64,000 bases of DNA from Tetmemena sp. SeJ-2015 (GCA_027382625.1 JAJKFJ010022214.1:28501-92500), one strand, 5' to 3'. Shown: positions 23,938 through 36,438, numbered from the stretch's first letter. Notes: a model not told the origin generated them from the letters alone. A program made the numbers and translations.

Positions 23938-24440
23938 TATAGGATGAATACGAATGAAGAATCGGAGGTTAGAGATATTTTAGATAAATTCACTTGTAGA
24001 CGTTGATTGAAGACCTGATGTTCAGATGGTTAACGCCTAAATGAGTCAATTTTTACTCCAAAGTTCGAAACCCACAGGTAAAACTATTTTTCATATTTTT
24101 TTTTGGGACAAATATTTATAATAGTAATAACAATAACAGTAATAAAAGTAGTAATAACAACAGTAAAAATAATTGAAGAGATATTTATGATGAATAAGAT
24201 GAAGATGAGGATCAAGAAAATTAATTATTGGAAGAAAAGTTTGAAAAGAGGAAAAGTTGGAAAATAGATAAGAGATATTTTAAAAAGTTGTTAATCAAAG
24301 CTGATATAGTAATTCTCAAAAGTACGCAATTAAAGATCAAGACAGTTATATTTCTAGAGCTGTTTTTATTAATTTAAGCATCAAATCATTTATACATCTC
24401 TTTTTTGCAATATCTCTAATCCATTCATATTCAACCTATT
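23938..24440. mobile_element. TIR element with Asn/Ser repeat and tRNA-like cargo
   Basis: The left end reads TATAGGATGAATACGAATG and the right end is the near-exact reverse complement of the same word (19 bp with 3 mismatches). The termini match the ubiquitin-carrying element at 31.1 kb, but the inside is different. It contains a tRNA-like A box and B box (24028-24080) and an AAT/AGT/AAC triplet repeat (about 24120-24170) that would encode Asn/Ser. No transposase frame. Confidence 0.55.
24000..24082 (+). other. tRNA-like A/B-box sequence
   Basis: TGTTCAGATGGTTAACGCC resembles a tRNA D-arm (A box) and AAAGTTCGAAACCC a T-arm (B box), about 50 nt apart. The acceptor and T stems do not pair properly and no anticodon arm of 5+7+5 is convincing, so it is a relic or a tRNA-derived repeat, not a working tRNA. 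Confidence 0.3.
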
Positions 24441-24441
24441 T

Positions 24442-26015
24442 TCGAGAAGGATATTTTAAAATAGAAACTGTAAAAAGAATTCAATAAATTTTCTAATTGT
24501 CACAATATTATAAAAAAATTTCCAGAAAAATATCTTTTTTTCAATTTTAAATTTTTAATATATTGGGATTAATTTTTATTTTTAACAAAAAATTTTCTTT
24601 TTTATTTTTTTTTTTCCTATTTAATTTTTTTGACTTTAATCCTTGTTTTTATTTTTTTGCGTTCGACTTAAATTTTTCCCTCCTCTAAACATATTTTGAA
24701 TCTTTTTCTTTTTTAATAAGAAATGCTATAGGGAACGTGATCGTTTTCAAATTAATGCGAAAATGAGCAAATCAATTAAGCATTGTTCCTCCAAATGAAA
24801 TTTTAAGGAAATATTTTTGAGAAATGAAACTAAAGTCAAAGCCATATTTCATATAAATCTTTTTATGTAAATTTAGATTGCATAATTGGTATAAATATTA
24901 TATTTCTATAATTATAAATAAAGATTCTTTATACACAAATTATTTCACGTTTCTCTTCTTCTTTGTTCTTGAATGTAGTTTAAAAACTATTTATCTTTGA
25001 AATTTTAGAGTTATTAAAACTTTAATTTATTCATTCGAATTTAAAATAAGTATTCTAGATTACATCATACCTATAATCTTAATTATTGTTTATATTAAGA
25101 TGAGTGAAAAGATTTAAATTTGCTATGGATAATCTCCTTGCAAAAGCATATGAATTGTTGCTTTTAAATTATTTAAGATCATAGATTGAATGAGGAAAGA
25201 GTATTTAGATTGTCTAAAATTTACTTTCCAATTATTTGCAACATTTAATTTAATAACTATATTTAATTGTAAATTTTGTACGCAAAGGCTAATTTATCAA
25301 GTTTTAGCCTGAAAATATTTTTATGAAGATAAAGAATGACAATTGTTGGTGATCTTTCACCATCCTATTCAAAATAATACTCTTACATAAAATATTATAT
25401 CTAAATAATCTCTCCAATCAAATCATTTTAATAAAAATAGTATTTTTTATTTTAATCATCTACACTAGTAATTTCTCAAAATAATCATTTTAAATAGTGA
25501 TATTTTTAAATTATGATTAATACTCATAACAAATTTTATCAAAATCATTATTTAAATTTAAATCATTTAAATTAAAGCTTTAAATTTAAGCCTTTTGAAT
25601 ATATGACTTTTCTATAATTTGCCTAAATATCTTTGAAATGCAATATATTTAGTTTAGAAATATAGAATAATCTTTATTTTAATAAATTAAATTATAATTT
25701 TAAATTTAGATTTTTGAAAATTAAATTTCTAAAACAATTTTATCGAATATTAAATAACTTACAAATTAATTATAAAATAAATTTATAATTTTAATAAATA
25801 CAAAACAAGCTTCTTAAATTAATTTTGACACTTTTTTTCAATATAAATCTTCATAATAATTTTTTTTTTTAAATTGTCCTATGTTTTTAATTCAAATTAT
25901 TAAAACTAAAAATAATTATTTAAACTAAAGTTCAATGTTTAAATTAAAGAGTATTAATTCTTTTTGCAAGAATTTAAGGTTTGAATAATATTTGTATAAT
26001 TAGATAAATAAAATT
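24442..26015. other. AT-rich intergenic, no gene seen
   Basis: Roughly 1.6 kb spacer with T-rich and A-rich tracts. No family motif recognised on either strand. Confidence 0.5.
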
Positions 26016-26018
26016 AGA

Positions 26019-26858
26019 ATGAGTTTGAAGGTTGACTTGTCAATTAATAAAGACCAAATAATTTAATGCTGTAAATGCCAAGGAAATAATTATGCTGATA
26101 ATTTTCACGCCTACTTAGTCAATAAGAATAATTAAAGTTACTATTAGTAAGTCAAATACAGCGTGTTCGCATATAAATTAGTCAATATTTATTGCTCTCC
26201 ATGCTTAGATAAAACTTTAAAAGAGTAAAGCTATTTTAAGTTGCTCCAGGAATCTAAAACAACAGAAAAAGAAAAGCTTACAGCTTAAAATAAGAATTTT
26301 AATAAAGAGATAGCTTAGCTAAAAGAGAAAGTGACAAAAATGACTCAAGAACTTAGCATTCAAGCTTAAAAAATAAGTAACTATCAATCAATAGTAACCG
26401 ATAATGAGAGCGAATAGCTAATTAGAGCTGTTAATTTTAAGCAGATTCAGCAAACAATAAGATGCATCAGAGAATTAGCACTTGAAGTCAAAAGTATTTA
26501 CGAGGATCAATTTTAGTTTAATATATTTAAGTTCTCATCCATTGATGCATCAATTTAGCAATTAAATATCAGTTTCAATAAGGTTCTGAAGAATGAAATA
26601 GAATAAATTTTCGAATAGATATAGGATTACATAAAAGCTGATTTATAAAAATGTAAAAGTCAAAAGATGAAGATCAATGAATTTAGAGCATAGATTACTT
26701 CGTAGTTTCAAGATATTTTGGAAGATGGCACTATTGAGATGTAATAATTTAACAGCTTCATTGATACACAATAGAAGGGTAAAAAGATAGAGTTAAAAGA
26801 AAATATTCTCGAGAAAATTCTTTTAGTATAAGATTATATTATAAAATTATTAGTTTGA
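26019..26858 (+). CDS. Zinc-module/coiled-coil family protein, type 1b, intact
   Basis: A 279-residue frame with no internal TGA. The zinc module has 'CCKCQGNNYADNFHAYL' and 'IYCSPCLDK'. A long Lys/Glu/Gln coiled coil reaches about residue 125. The middle is 'VNFKQIQQTIRCIRELALEV'. The C-terminus has 'KCKSQKMKINEFRAQ', 'FQDILEDGTIEMQQFNSF' and ends 'DYIIKLLV'. Its C-terminal half is closest to the 9.6 kb gene. A TTTGAATAATATTTG word lies about 35 bp upstream, a weak match to the family box. No known domain beyond the cysteine module. Confidence 0.87.
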
Positions 26859-26859
26859 A

Positions 26860-28020
26860 AAAATTAATTTTAATTTTAAAATATTTAAATACATTCTGTT
26901 TTATTTAAATAGGAAGAAAATGCTTTAAAGTCTTTTGGAAATATTTTTATAAAATTATTACTTGTTTAATTTTGTTATAAATTTATTTATAATCCTTAAT
27001 TTTCAGATTATGATAGCTTGAAAAAAAGATTTAATTAAATTGCTCAATGAAAAAAATGTGTTCACATAAAGAAGTTAGAACTAGTTGAATGGAACTCAAA
27101 AATAAAAAAGCAGTTGACCATCCTATCATTAAAAAAACAGTAGTCAAATGTGGTTTATTATTTAAAACTTTTATCTTTTTGAAAAAATAAATGACTTTTA
27201 TTATTTGCTAGTAAATTTAATTAATAAAGAGATTGTTTATTTATTTTTAGAATATGGTTTTCTTAATCATTAATATTATTTTGGGTTTATCTTCTTTGAT
27301 AGTCGCAAAAGAATTTTAGGTGTTTATTTTATAATTTTTTTATTAATTATTTGGAAAATAAAAGAGAAATTAGGAGACAAAGAAGTTGGAGAAATTTTAA
27401 TAAATGATTAATTTAATCGACTGAATGTAGTCTAATCTTATTCATCCTATAATAAATAATTTACAAATTATTAAAAGTTTCATAATTTATAAAGCAAATT
27501 ATATAATCAATTAAAATTAATAATTATTTCTGTAAATTCTGATATAAAGGGAAAAAAATAACAATTGATATTTGACCATTATTGTACTTAAAATTTTCTA
27601 TTTCTCAAATCATTTAAAATATAATTAATGTATAGCAAATATATATTATTTTAAAAAAATATTATTTCATTTCATTAAACTAAAATTGATTGCTGGAAGT
27701 ATCAATATTGAATTCTATTTAAATATATTGATTCATTCAAAATATAATAAGCTTACTTTTATAAAAAATTAAAACTCTCAAATATTCTGTAAAATCTTAA
27801 ATTATTATTCTTTCATGTTTTCTTTAGTAAATAATTAAAATTATATAGGATATTATATCTTTCAAAAAATCTTAAATGATAGAATTTAAAAATGAAATTA
27901 AGAATTTAATTTGATGATAAATTATTCATTATATTATTTTTGAATTTGATTTTTTATTGTCTTTTTTGAGACATATTTTAAACTTCATTGAAAATCTGAG
28001 AATATTTATATAAGGCGTTG
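26860..28020. other. AT-rich intergenic; one 57-codon open frame
   Basis: A small frame at 27253-27426 (ATG GTT TTC TTA...) begins with a hydrophobic stretch 'VFLIINIILGLSSLIV' and ends at TGA. It has no relative in the window and could be chance. The rest is spacer. Confidence 0.3.
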
Positions 28021-28081
28021 GATTAAATATTCAGTTTAATTATAAAATATAAAATATCAATTGTAAGTTTAAAATAACAAG

Positions 28082-28895
28082 ATGGTGATTCATATCTAAT
28101 TAGAAGCAGATAATTATATCGAATAAGGAAAATGCTCCTTATGCTTTACATCTCACAATAAACTTCATTTGTTCTCTAAAGGTATGAGCAGTTTTCAATT
28201 AATTCTAGCGTTATAAAGCTCACAGAATAGGATTTATACAGTTGGCCTTTATTGCGATAGTTGTCTGAAAGATATCCAAATTAGAGAAAAATTACCTATT
28301 AAGGAAATGGTTGCAGAGTACGACCAAGATATAAAAGACTTGGAAGAAGAGAATGATGATCTCAAACATTGAATCACATGATTAAAAAAGAATATTAAGA
28401 AAATGAAGCGAGACTTAGAATTAAAAGAAAATGAAATCAGTGAATATGAATCCCTGCATAAGAATAAATATATTGATTAAATTGCTAGGAGAATCAATTT
28501 TAAAGAAATAGAGAGCCTTTCCTTAAGCATGAAGGATTTATCTTTAAAGGTTACGGAATTATACCAAAAACCCATTTAAACTGATCTTTCTAAATTTGAG
28601 AGCGATGATATAGTTTGTGAATTAATTATTTCACAAATCAAAGAGAGATTGAAGAACTTATTTGTCTGTATTTTAACTGAGACTTAAAAGAGATATAGAA
28701 ATTATTTAGTTAAATGAAATCAAACTTAAACATATTCATGAGAAGTACTAGAAGGAGTATCAAGAGTAAATATGGGATGGGGAATAAGAAGCTAAAAAGT
28801 TTAGCAACTATATTCTCTAATAATACAGCCAAGATAAAATTATCAAAAAGGAAGAGCTATTCAGAGTATAATTTATCAAAAGAAAAGTAAATTAC
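28082..28895 (+). pseudogene. Type 1 family gene, two TGA and a frameshift
   Basis: The zinc module is intact ('GKCSLCFTSHNKLHLF', 'VGLYCDSCLKD'), but the coiled coil has TGA at 28370-28372 and 28379-28381. The frame then continues through 'DQIARRINFKEIESLSLSMK' and 'LYQKPIQTDLSKFES'. Near 28683 a frameshift is needed to reach 'LNEIKLKHIHEKYQ' and 'KKFSNYILQQYSQDKIIKK'. The normal stop is lost. The decayed copy at 15.8 kb is its closest relative. An ATTAAATATTCAG box lies about 48 bp upstream. Confidence 0.78.
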
Positions 28896-28899
28896 CTAT

Positions 28900-29875
28900 T
28901 AAGTGAGATACTTTAATCATTTTTTAAACTAATAATTTAAAATCAATTTAAATTAATTTTTAGAGAGTCTATCTTTATTCTTAGTAAAAAGATTTAAATT
29001 TGAAATTATTATTTATGAAATATTTTTATAATTGTATATGCTAGATTTTAATAATTATTTTATAGGTTGAAATTAAATAGAAAAGAGAATTGAATAGTAT
29101 TTAAATTAAAATGGCTAATTATCTAGGTAGTTGAAGTGTACCCCATTTGAATAATTAGAATACCATTCGATTCAGCATGGAATTCTAATAACTTTATATC
29201 CTTGTAACTTTTTTTGTGGGGCGCTTTGTCTAGAGTTATAAGCAACACAATTTTAAGAGCTTTAGAAATTTAAAGATAAGAAAAATCCACTTCTCATATC
29301 TCGCCATTGAGAAGTGATGTGAAAATTATTAAAGAAGAAACTCATATTAAATTTTTAGCTATAGGAACAAGCTGCACGAAGTTGCAACTCTCCATTTATT
29401 TTCTATATCAACTATTTTAATTTAATTCTTAACTTTACTCTCTTTATGCTATATGCTTTAATATTTTATTTTTTATTAAATAATAAATAATTTGATAAAA
29501 TCTGTTTCGTTATCATTCAGTGTTTAATTTTTCTCTAAAAATACAAAAATTAAGAAATTAATTTAATTTAATAAATTAAGGAAGAGATTTTATTGATAAT
29601 TAAGATTTGCAAATCTTTATATTTGTAGCGATGCAATAAATTAAAATAAGAATATTTGAAAAAGAGGCTGAATTTATTAGGAGTGATGGAAGAATCTAAA
29701 TAGATACAAGAATATAAAAATGATTATAATTCTTCTTCTATTATTATAATATTTTAGTGCTTATATCTCTTCTCTATTCTAACACTGCAGTTCTATAATT
29801 TTTTAAACTTTAAAAATACTTTATAATTTATATTTGTTTAACTATATTATTTGAAAATTATAATTATAGCAATAA
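28900..29875. other. Intergenic with a GC-richer patch
   Basis: 29130-29400 is less AT-rich and includes a short hairpin CACTTCTC...GAGAAGTG (29288-29318). No reading frame is supported. Confidence 0.4.
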
Positions 29876-29876
29876 T

Positions 29877-29888
29877 TTGAATATTCAA
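29877..29888 (+). promoter_or_regulatory. Upstream box TTGAATATTCAA
   Basis: Perfectly palindromic form of the family box, 58 bp before the ATG at 29947. Confidence 0.55.
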
Positions 29889-29946
29889 GTAAGTTTAATA
29901 TACTTATATTTCCTACTCTAGTAAAGTGAATATAAGAATTAAATAA

Positions 29947-30786
29947 ATGGTAATTAAAATAAGTTTAGAATTCCCTAAAGACCAATATAAAGTATGTTGC
30001 TTTTCGTGCCACTAAGTTCCCTAATATCTTCACCTATATCGTGGATTATATTGCTCACAAACAATGTAATTTGAATAAATCTTATCAAAACAAGCCATTT
30101 ATGATGTTAGGCTATACTGTGATATCTGCTTGCAAAAAGAGTAAATGAAGAAAAATGTATCTATTCAAAATCTAATTTAAGATCAAGAAAAATAAATCAA
30201 ACAATTCACTAATGAAAATTTGAATTTAAAAGAATAAATCTCTCAATTAAATGGAAAGATAGAAAACTTAGCGAGTGAATTAGAATAGAGTGAGTCTTTG
30301 TTAGCAGAGTATAAATCTCTATTTGGAAATCAGCAATGCGAGCAACTCGTCCGAAAAATAAACTTCAATGAAATCTATTAACTCCTTATGTGCATGAAAG
30401 AACTCTCACAGGAAGTGAAAGAACTATATTCTGATAAAGTAATCTCAAATCTAGAAAAATTCGAAGACTTAGAGGCAACATGTGAAACTATTTCATCCTT
30501 TTTCAAGTCTTCAATAAAAAATTTAATAAACTGCATTTTACAAGACGCTCTTGATGTGATCAGTTAAGATTTAGAAGAAAGTAAAAAGAGTGAAACCAAA
30601 CTCAAAGAAATGCACAAGACTTTCTTGAAGCAGTACCAAGAGCAAATAGAGGAAGGATTGAATGATGCAGAGAAATTCAGTGTCTACATTTTGAACTAAT
30701 ACAACTAGAAGAATATCCAGAAAAAGAAAAACACTCTTGAAAAAATATCACTCATTAAAGAAATGGCAATAAAATAACTTAATTGA
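29947..30786 (+). CDS. Zinc-module/coiled-coil family protein, type 1, intact
   Basis: A 279-residue frame without internal TGA. Zinc module: 'VCCFSCHQVPQYLHLYRG' and 'VRLYCDICLQKEQ'. A coiled coil rich in Gln/Asn/Glu spans about 75-130. Middle: 'INFNEIYQLLMCMKELSQ', 'EVKELYSD'. C-terminus: 'LKEMHKTFLKQYQEQIEE', 'KFSVYILNQYNQK', ending 'IKEMAIKQLN'. From the coiled coil onward it is almost identical to the TGA-bearing copy at 22.7 kb, while the zinc loops differ strongly. So the N-terminal module evolves much faster than the rest, or was exchanged. Confidence 0.9.
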
Positions 30787-31144
30787 AAATTAATTAATTA
30801 TAATGTTTTAACTTCGTTAAATAATTAACAAAAACTCTCAAAATTAAAAATTTTAAATTATAATATCGGTGATGAATTTTATGCGAAAGATTAATGTTGA
30901 TGTTAAATTTTATTATTTTGTATAATTATATAAATTTTAAATTAAAAAGATGAGTATATTATAACTTAATTATTAATAACATAATCTCCAATTTCTGATA
31001 AAATGAAAAATTGAATGCTTAAATCTTCAGAACAATCCTCTATACCCATCAATTTACTGAAGTTAGATTCGAAGGACTTCAATCCCTATTTAAATAGTGT
31101 TAGTATTTAAAATTAGCACTTTATGTAGTATAAAATATCATTAT

Positions 31145-31764
31145 TATAGGTTGAATATGAATACATGATCAGTCCGATGGGTATAATTAGAAATACATTT
31201 GATTGAGTCCTTGTTTGATTATAATATATTAACTTCTAAATTAAATTAACTTTATTTAAATGTCTACTAAACACTACATCCACAACTACTAGACAACACA
31301 TCTACAACAACAACATCAACTTCCTACAACTTGAAGGGGGCAGTCGAGAACATAAAAGTTCAAGACAAGGAAGGCATCCCTCCCGATCAACAGAGACTCA
31401 TCTTCGCTGGAAAGTATGAAGAGCTACAAAAGTATGCTTGCATTTGCGTACTTTTGAACAACATTCAGAACAAGATCTTCAACAAGAGCAAGCAGAACCC
31501 TCAGCGATTACAACATCCAGAAAGAGTCTACACTCACCCTCAACAAATAACTGCTCAAGGCGCAGACACTAAAACTGAAAACAAGACTGATGGAGTTATA
31601 AATGGCAATTATAGATGTTCTTTAGCGGGAGCTGACTCCCTCATTAAATTTAAATTCATAATGCTTTTAAACTATCTCTAATTTAATATATAGCACTTTG
31701 TTCAAGAACTCTATCTTCATTAGGTTTTCCTTACCCTCGATCATGTATTCATATTCAACCTATA
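31145..31764. mobile_element. TIR element carrying broken ubiquitin sequence, copy A
   Basis: Perfect 26-bp terminal inverted repeats (31145-31170 and 31739-31764) beginning TATAGGTTGAATATGAA. Inside, on the plus strand, lies a ubiquitin-like coding remnant. Three further related elements occur at 52.7, 54.0 and 61.9 kb, and the termini also match the element at 23.9 kb. No transposase is present, so it is non-autonomous. Confidence 0.8.
31260..31681 (+). pseudogene. Ubiquitin-derived pseudogene
   Basis: Reads '[19 protein letters not shown]', a near-exact match to ubiquitin residues 30-48, after a Thr/Ser-rich leader and a TGA. After an extra stretch of about 25 codons, a different frame reads '[14 protein letters not shown]', matching ubiquitin 56-69. 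The Lys48 region is present, but the Ile44 surface and the Gly-Gly tail cannot be assembled in one frame. The same internal extra stretch is seen in the copy at 52.7 kb, so the break predates their spread. Not able to encode ubiquitin. Confidence 0.85.
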
Positions 31765-31765
31765 T

Positions 31766-32165
31766 TGTTAAGAGTAGCGACTAAAATCATTCATTTTATA
31801 TAATATCGATGAACTCATGCTAGATTGAGTATTTTGAATATATAAGAATGCAAAAGATAAATCTAAATTAATCCTTAGGTTAAATAATTTATCATTAGTC
31901 TTTTTAAGAAGCTTATAATAAAATAATTTAATATACAATAAATTTTAATATTTAAAATATTAATAGTAATAAAATGATTCTTTATTTATGTTCTTTAAAA
32001 AAATAAACTTTATTCCTCAACTGTCTCTAATCCTTTTATTCATAATTTCAGGAAAAAAAGTATTTGATTATTAAAATTACTTATCTTTAAATCATATAAA
32101 AAATTGTTTAATAAATATTAAATATTTTTTCCTAAATAATTGATTGAAAGTTTCTATAGATAGAA
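31766..32165. other. AT-rich spacer
   Basis: No gene seen between the ubiquitin element and the long family gene. Confidence 0.5.
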
Positions 32166-32168
32166 TTA

Positions 32169-32180
32169 TTAAATATTTAA
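32169..32180 (+). promoter_or_regulatory. Upstream box TTAAATATTTAA
   Basis: Variant of the family box, 60 bp before the ATG at 32241. Confidence 0.45.
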
Positions 32181-32240
32181 AATATTAAATCGTTATATAA
32201 AAACTAGTTGATATTATTATTTTTATAATAATTATACTTT

Positions 32241-33596
32241 ATGCTAAGCCAAACAATCTAAACAAGCAACCCAGCTGAACTTTAAACTTGTTTTTAGTGC
32301 AAGAAAAAACTGACTATATTCAGATTAAAGAGTGTATAAATGTAAGGAGTTGAGGACTCAAATATGCCTAAATACTTCAACCAGGCACTAGCTTAATACT
32401 AGTTCGGTATGACTACTCAGCTTTTGTGCGAACAATGCTTTATAAAAGACATAAAAAACACTTTGATGAAGTCTACTCTCGATTAGTTTAAGCTATATGA
32501 AAGTAAACTGACCAATGAACTTGTACTCAAAACATAATAGCTTACTGAATTGCAAGCAAACTTTGAAGAGCTTAAGAAATAGCTAGTACCTGAAAACGAA
32601 GCCTTGAAAAAGATTTAGAAGCAAATTGCACTTAGTCAAATAGCAGAAGTCATGGTTTCCTTGAAAGTCTTTGCTGATAGATTTTAAGATGTCCCTTAAT
32701 TCAAGGAGTATCAGCAACTTAAGCAATTCATAGATTTAGACAGTCCATCAAATCCACTTTTCAAAAGCACTAGAGATGCATTATAAGCCTAATTCTGCAA
32801 TCAATTTGAGCAATTGGAAGAGCTGATTATTTCTGAAATTCAATCCTCTCAGAAGAAAATGGAATAAATAGAAAGGGCATACGAAGAATTTAGAGAATAA
32901 AATTCATTGCTAATTACAAGCGGTGTATTGGATGAATAAGCAGTGAAGAGTTCTTTCCAACAGAATTTCAACGCTTAAAATTTGTAGATAAAAACACAAC
33001 TTCTTGAAGAGATTAAATTTTTAGGCAAATAAATCAATAGATAATTCATGCAATTCTAAAATGAAGAATAGGAAGAAGAGAAGAAAGAAAATAAAGAAAA
33101 GTATGAAGAGGAATTGAAAATATCAGAAAATCAATTAATTGCGAATAAGATCTCTGAGCAACTTAATGATAACTCTATATTAGAGGATTGCGTAAAGAAG
33201 TTGATTTCTGCAGGATAAAATTAGGAAAGAGAAAATGTAAATATCAGAGAATTGAGAGAGTAAATCATCAATTTATATTCATTTAATTACTTTGACATAG
33301 TGGCAGCTCAGAATGTTTAAGATAAACTAATTAAAGAAGCAATATTTGACAATGATAAGGAGTTAGAAATTATAGCAACTCTGTATGACTAAGTTATTAA
33401 GTAACAAGAAGCACAATAACTTTTGGAACTGTGTAAAAGGATTTCTAACATGAGTGTGAGGGAACCTCTTAATGATGATTAGTAAAAGGAAATTAATGAA
33501 ATCTTTGACTCTGACAAAGAATCTCTCATTTTAGATGAGAGCAACAGTGATGATAAAAATGAAGCAGCGCAAAACAATGACGAACAACAGCTTTGA
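32241..33596 (+). CDS. Long zinc-module/coiled-coil family protein, type 2, intact
   Basis: A 451-residue frame without internal TGA, about 170 residues longer than type 1. The zinc module has 'QTCFQCKKK' and 'LLCEQCFIKD', with no His pair. A coiled coil runs from about 85 to 145, then 'FQDVPQFKEYQQLKQF', 'SSQKKMEQIERAYEEF' and 'VLDEQAVKSSFQQNF'. A second charged helical segment (about 260-330) follows. The C-terminus is acidic ('DSDKESLILDESNSDD') and ends 'NDEQQL'. The extra C-terminal region is unique in the window. Partner gene: the broken copy at 34.2 kb. Role unknown; an extended scaffold is a guess from the coiled coils. Confidence 0.87.
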
Positions 33597-33599
33597 TCC

Positions 33600-34235
33600 T
33601 GAGATTGGATAACAATGACATTTGCTAAAAGTACAAATTACACTGTAGAGAATTCGATTATAAGGATATTGGATTTAATTTGATTAATTACTTGTAATAA
33701 TTTTGTTTTTATTCTAATTTTTTTAAAAATAATTTTTTGAATAAAATTTTACTTCATTTAGACTACTGCTTATTTTAATTTAACATTTTTTTTAATAAAT
33801 AACTAAACTTATAATTTTCCATAAAATAAGATTTCATAAATTTATAAGAGAAAGCGATATTTTAGAATATTTATAAAAGTTGAATAATTTTAAAAATTTC
33901 GCTAAACATTTTCTCATCTTTTAAAGTTTTAAAAAAAAATTATCATTTACAAAATTTACATTAATCCAAATTTTTTTAGATTGAAGAATTTAGTATTTTT
34001 TATATTTTACATTTTTTTGCAAAATTAACTTAAAATATGCCCATTGGATTTATTTATTCCTAAATAATCCATTTAAAAAAAATTCGCTTAAATATTATTT
34101 GTAATAAAATTGAATATATTAAATAGAATTAATAGTGGCTATATTTATAAACAGTAAAGTGAAATTAGCTTTTAAATTTATAATATAAAATAATAATGTT
34201 ATAGTAAGTGGTTTAAGCTGGAAGAGGGTCCGATT
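33600..34235. other. AT-rich spacer
   Basis: No gene seen; A/T tracts only. Confidence 0.5.
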
Positions 34236-34239
34236 TGCA

Positions 34240-35539
34240 GAAATGATTTTCTTCTAACTAAAAGCTATTAACTTTCAGAATAAGGAGCAATAAATTAAGA
34301 GGAATAAATGATAAGGATCTGCTTAAATTCTTTGATGAATAGGCTGGGCACTACAAGCTGTAATATTCTGCTCAACTATTATGCGAAGATTGTTTTAAAA
34401 AAAAGATATAGAATCTACTGTCATGATTGATGCTATAAACTAGCTCCGATCAAATTAAAAGAAAATAATTAACCTCCTCAATCTTAAAAACAAAGAGCTA
34501 GAAGATTTAAATTATAAATTTTAAGAATTTAAACAATAGTTGTATCCAATGCAATAACAAATGCTGCAATTAGACACAAATATTTAACTAAATTAAATAG
34601 TTTGGGGGGAGGTAAAGGAATTAAAATTTTAATTTTTATGATAACATATTTTTTAAATTACATATATTTCTGCCAAGATGACTATAAATTTTTGGAGATT
34701 TAAGCTTTTATAATTTCCTGGAGCTCCAATTATGATTTTAGATTTTTCGAAGCTATTTTAAAATATATGCTGGTTATTTTTTTCATAAATCTATCTTCTT
34801 TTGAAGATCTTTGAATTAATTATAGCCTTAGTTATGGTGTCCTTATGTATTAATAAAAACCTATATTCTTCTATTCGTTGTCAACAAAAACTTATACTTT
34901 CTGAACTAAAAATTGCACCCAAAAAAATAAATGCAAATATGTTTTTATTATAAAAATATATATTAAATGGATCTAGAACTTTTGAAATATCTGGAAAAAA
35001 AGTACTTAAAAGAGACTCAGTGATTGTTTAAAGCAATAAATAATTGTATCATTAAAATAGTTATTTTAAATTAAATCAAAATAAATTGACCGACATCATC
35101 TTGTTTTAAAATCTGAAATCATAAATTTGCACTTAAGGAAATGTTAAAAGTCAAAATTTCTTAATTATTTTTTTCATTTTAACTAATTATAAGCATTTGT
35201 GATAATGTTCCTTAGTTTCAATAGTTTGAAGATCTAAAGGAATTCACAAATATTGAAAGGCCATCTAACTCCCTAGTTACCTCAATTCTCAACAACATCA
35301 AATCATAGTTTAACATTTTATTTGAAAATATAGACATATATATTCAAACTGATATTGCAAAGACTAGTGAGAATATATAAAAAGCTGAATAAGCTATCAA
35401 AGACTGCCTAATTATTAATCAGAGTCTAGTTGATGAGGGCATAATTGATGAGTGTACAATCAAGAATGCTTTTCAGCAAAAATATAACTCATCAAAATTA
35501 GAGAGAAAGAATATTATTCTTCACAAATCTTACAAATGA
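34240..35539 (+). pseudogene. Type 2 family pseudogene with ~600-bp insert
   Basis: The first zinc half-site is lost (a TGA and Ser where the 32.2 kb gene has Cys). The second is kept as 'LLCEDCFKKK'. A frameshift precedes 'LKNKELEDLNYKFQEF' and 'MLQLDTNIQLNQIV'. Homology then breaks at a G run (34605) and resumes at about 35208 with 'DNVPQFQQFEDLKEF' and 'RPSNSLVTSILNNIKSQF', ending at TGA 35537-35539. AATAGTTTG occurs on both sides of the insert, but joining there does not keep phase. The type 2 C-terminal extension is absent. Confidence 0.75.
34600..35205. other. Insert interrupting the type 2 pseudogene
   Basis: About 600 bp without homology to the paralogue at 32.2 kb. The boundaries are uncertain because the host frame is already broken. 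It is likely an IES-like or transposon-derived insert. Confidence 0.4.
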
Positions 35540-35540
35540 G

Positions 35541-36425
35541 AAGATAATTTTAAGCATATTTTAAACAATGAATTAGTTTAATTTATTTAATCCTAATAAA
35601 ATGTTTATTTATTTATCTTTTTTTAAATAGTAGAATTAAAAAACTGCAATAATATTAATATCAATTATATATAAAATAACAAATTATAATAACAACATTT
35701 GGTTTTAGAATTTAAGCTTCCAAAAAATTGAAAGTTGTCAACTTAATAATAGCAACGTTAACTAAAATAATTATTTTATAGATCATTTTTTTAATTCATT
35801 AGGTATTTTTATTAAAAAAATATAAATTAGTTTGAAATAAGGGATAGATATTTTAATTTAAATTGTTTGATCATATCATTGCTACTGATTGGTAGAATAG
35901 AAAATTAAAAAATATTTTATTAGATAACTTATTATTTTAAGTATGAATTGTTTTATAATTTGCAGGCTTATTTATTTTAAATTTAGATGGAGACTTAAAT
36001 TTAAGGCATAACTATTATAGAATATATCTTATCTCGATTTTTGTATATTTTCACTCTCTTATGATGATAAATATATGATATAAATAGTTAATTGATTATA
36101 AAAATAGCCAGAGCTTAAAAAACCTAAAATTTTTGACTTGCATCAAATCGATCTATATTAATGATTAGTCTATAATATTTTAACTGGAATTTGATTATAA
36201 CTTATATAATGAAAGTCTAAACCGTTTAATCTTAAAAAGAAAAAATATTTTCAATTTGGTTTATAGGTTAGGATGTAATTTGAAAATAAAATAATGAGAA
36301 ATTAACTTTGCATTCACAAAGATATTTAATTTTAAAATCGATCGTCTAATCATTATCTTCAGTTTATTTAATTTGCAATTTTTCAATATTTATTGTCTAA
36401 AATATAAATAAAAATAAAAATTAGC
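35541..36425. other. AT-rich intergenic, no gene seen
   Basis: About 900 bp spacer without recognised features. Confidence 0.5.
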
Positions 36426-36428
36426 TCG

Positions 36429-36438
36429 TTGAATATCC
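36429..36438 (+). promoter_or_regulatory. Upstream box TTGAATATCC
   Basis: Partial match to the family box, 66 bp before the ATG at 36505. Confidence 0.4.
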
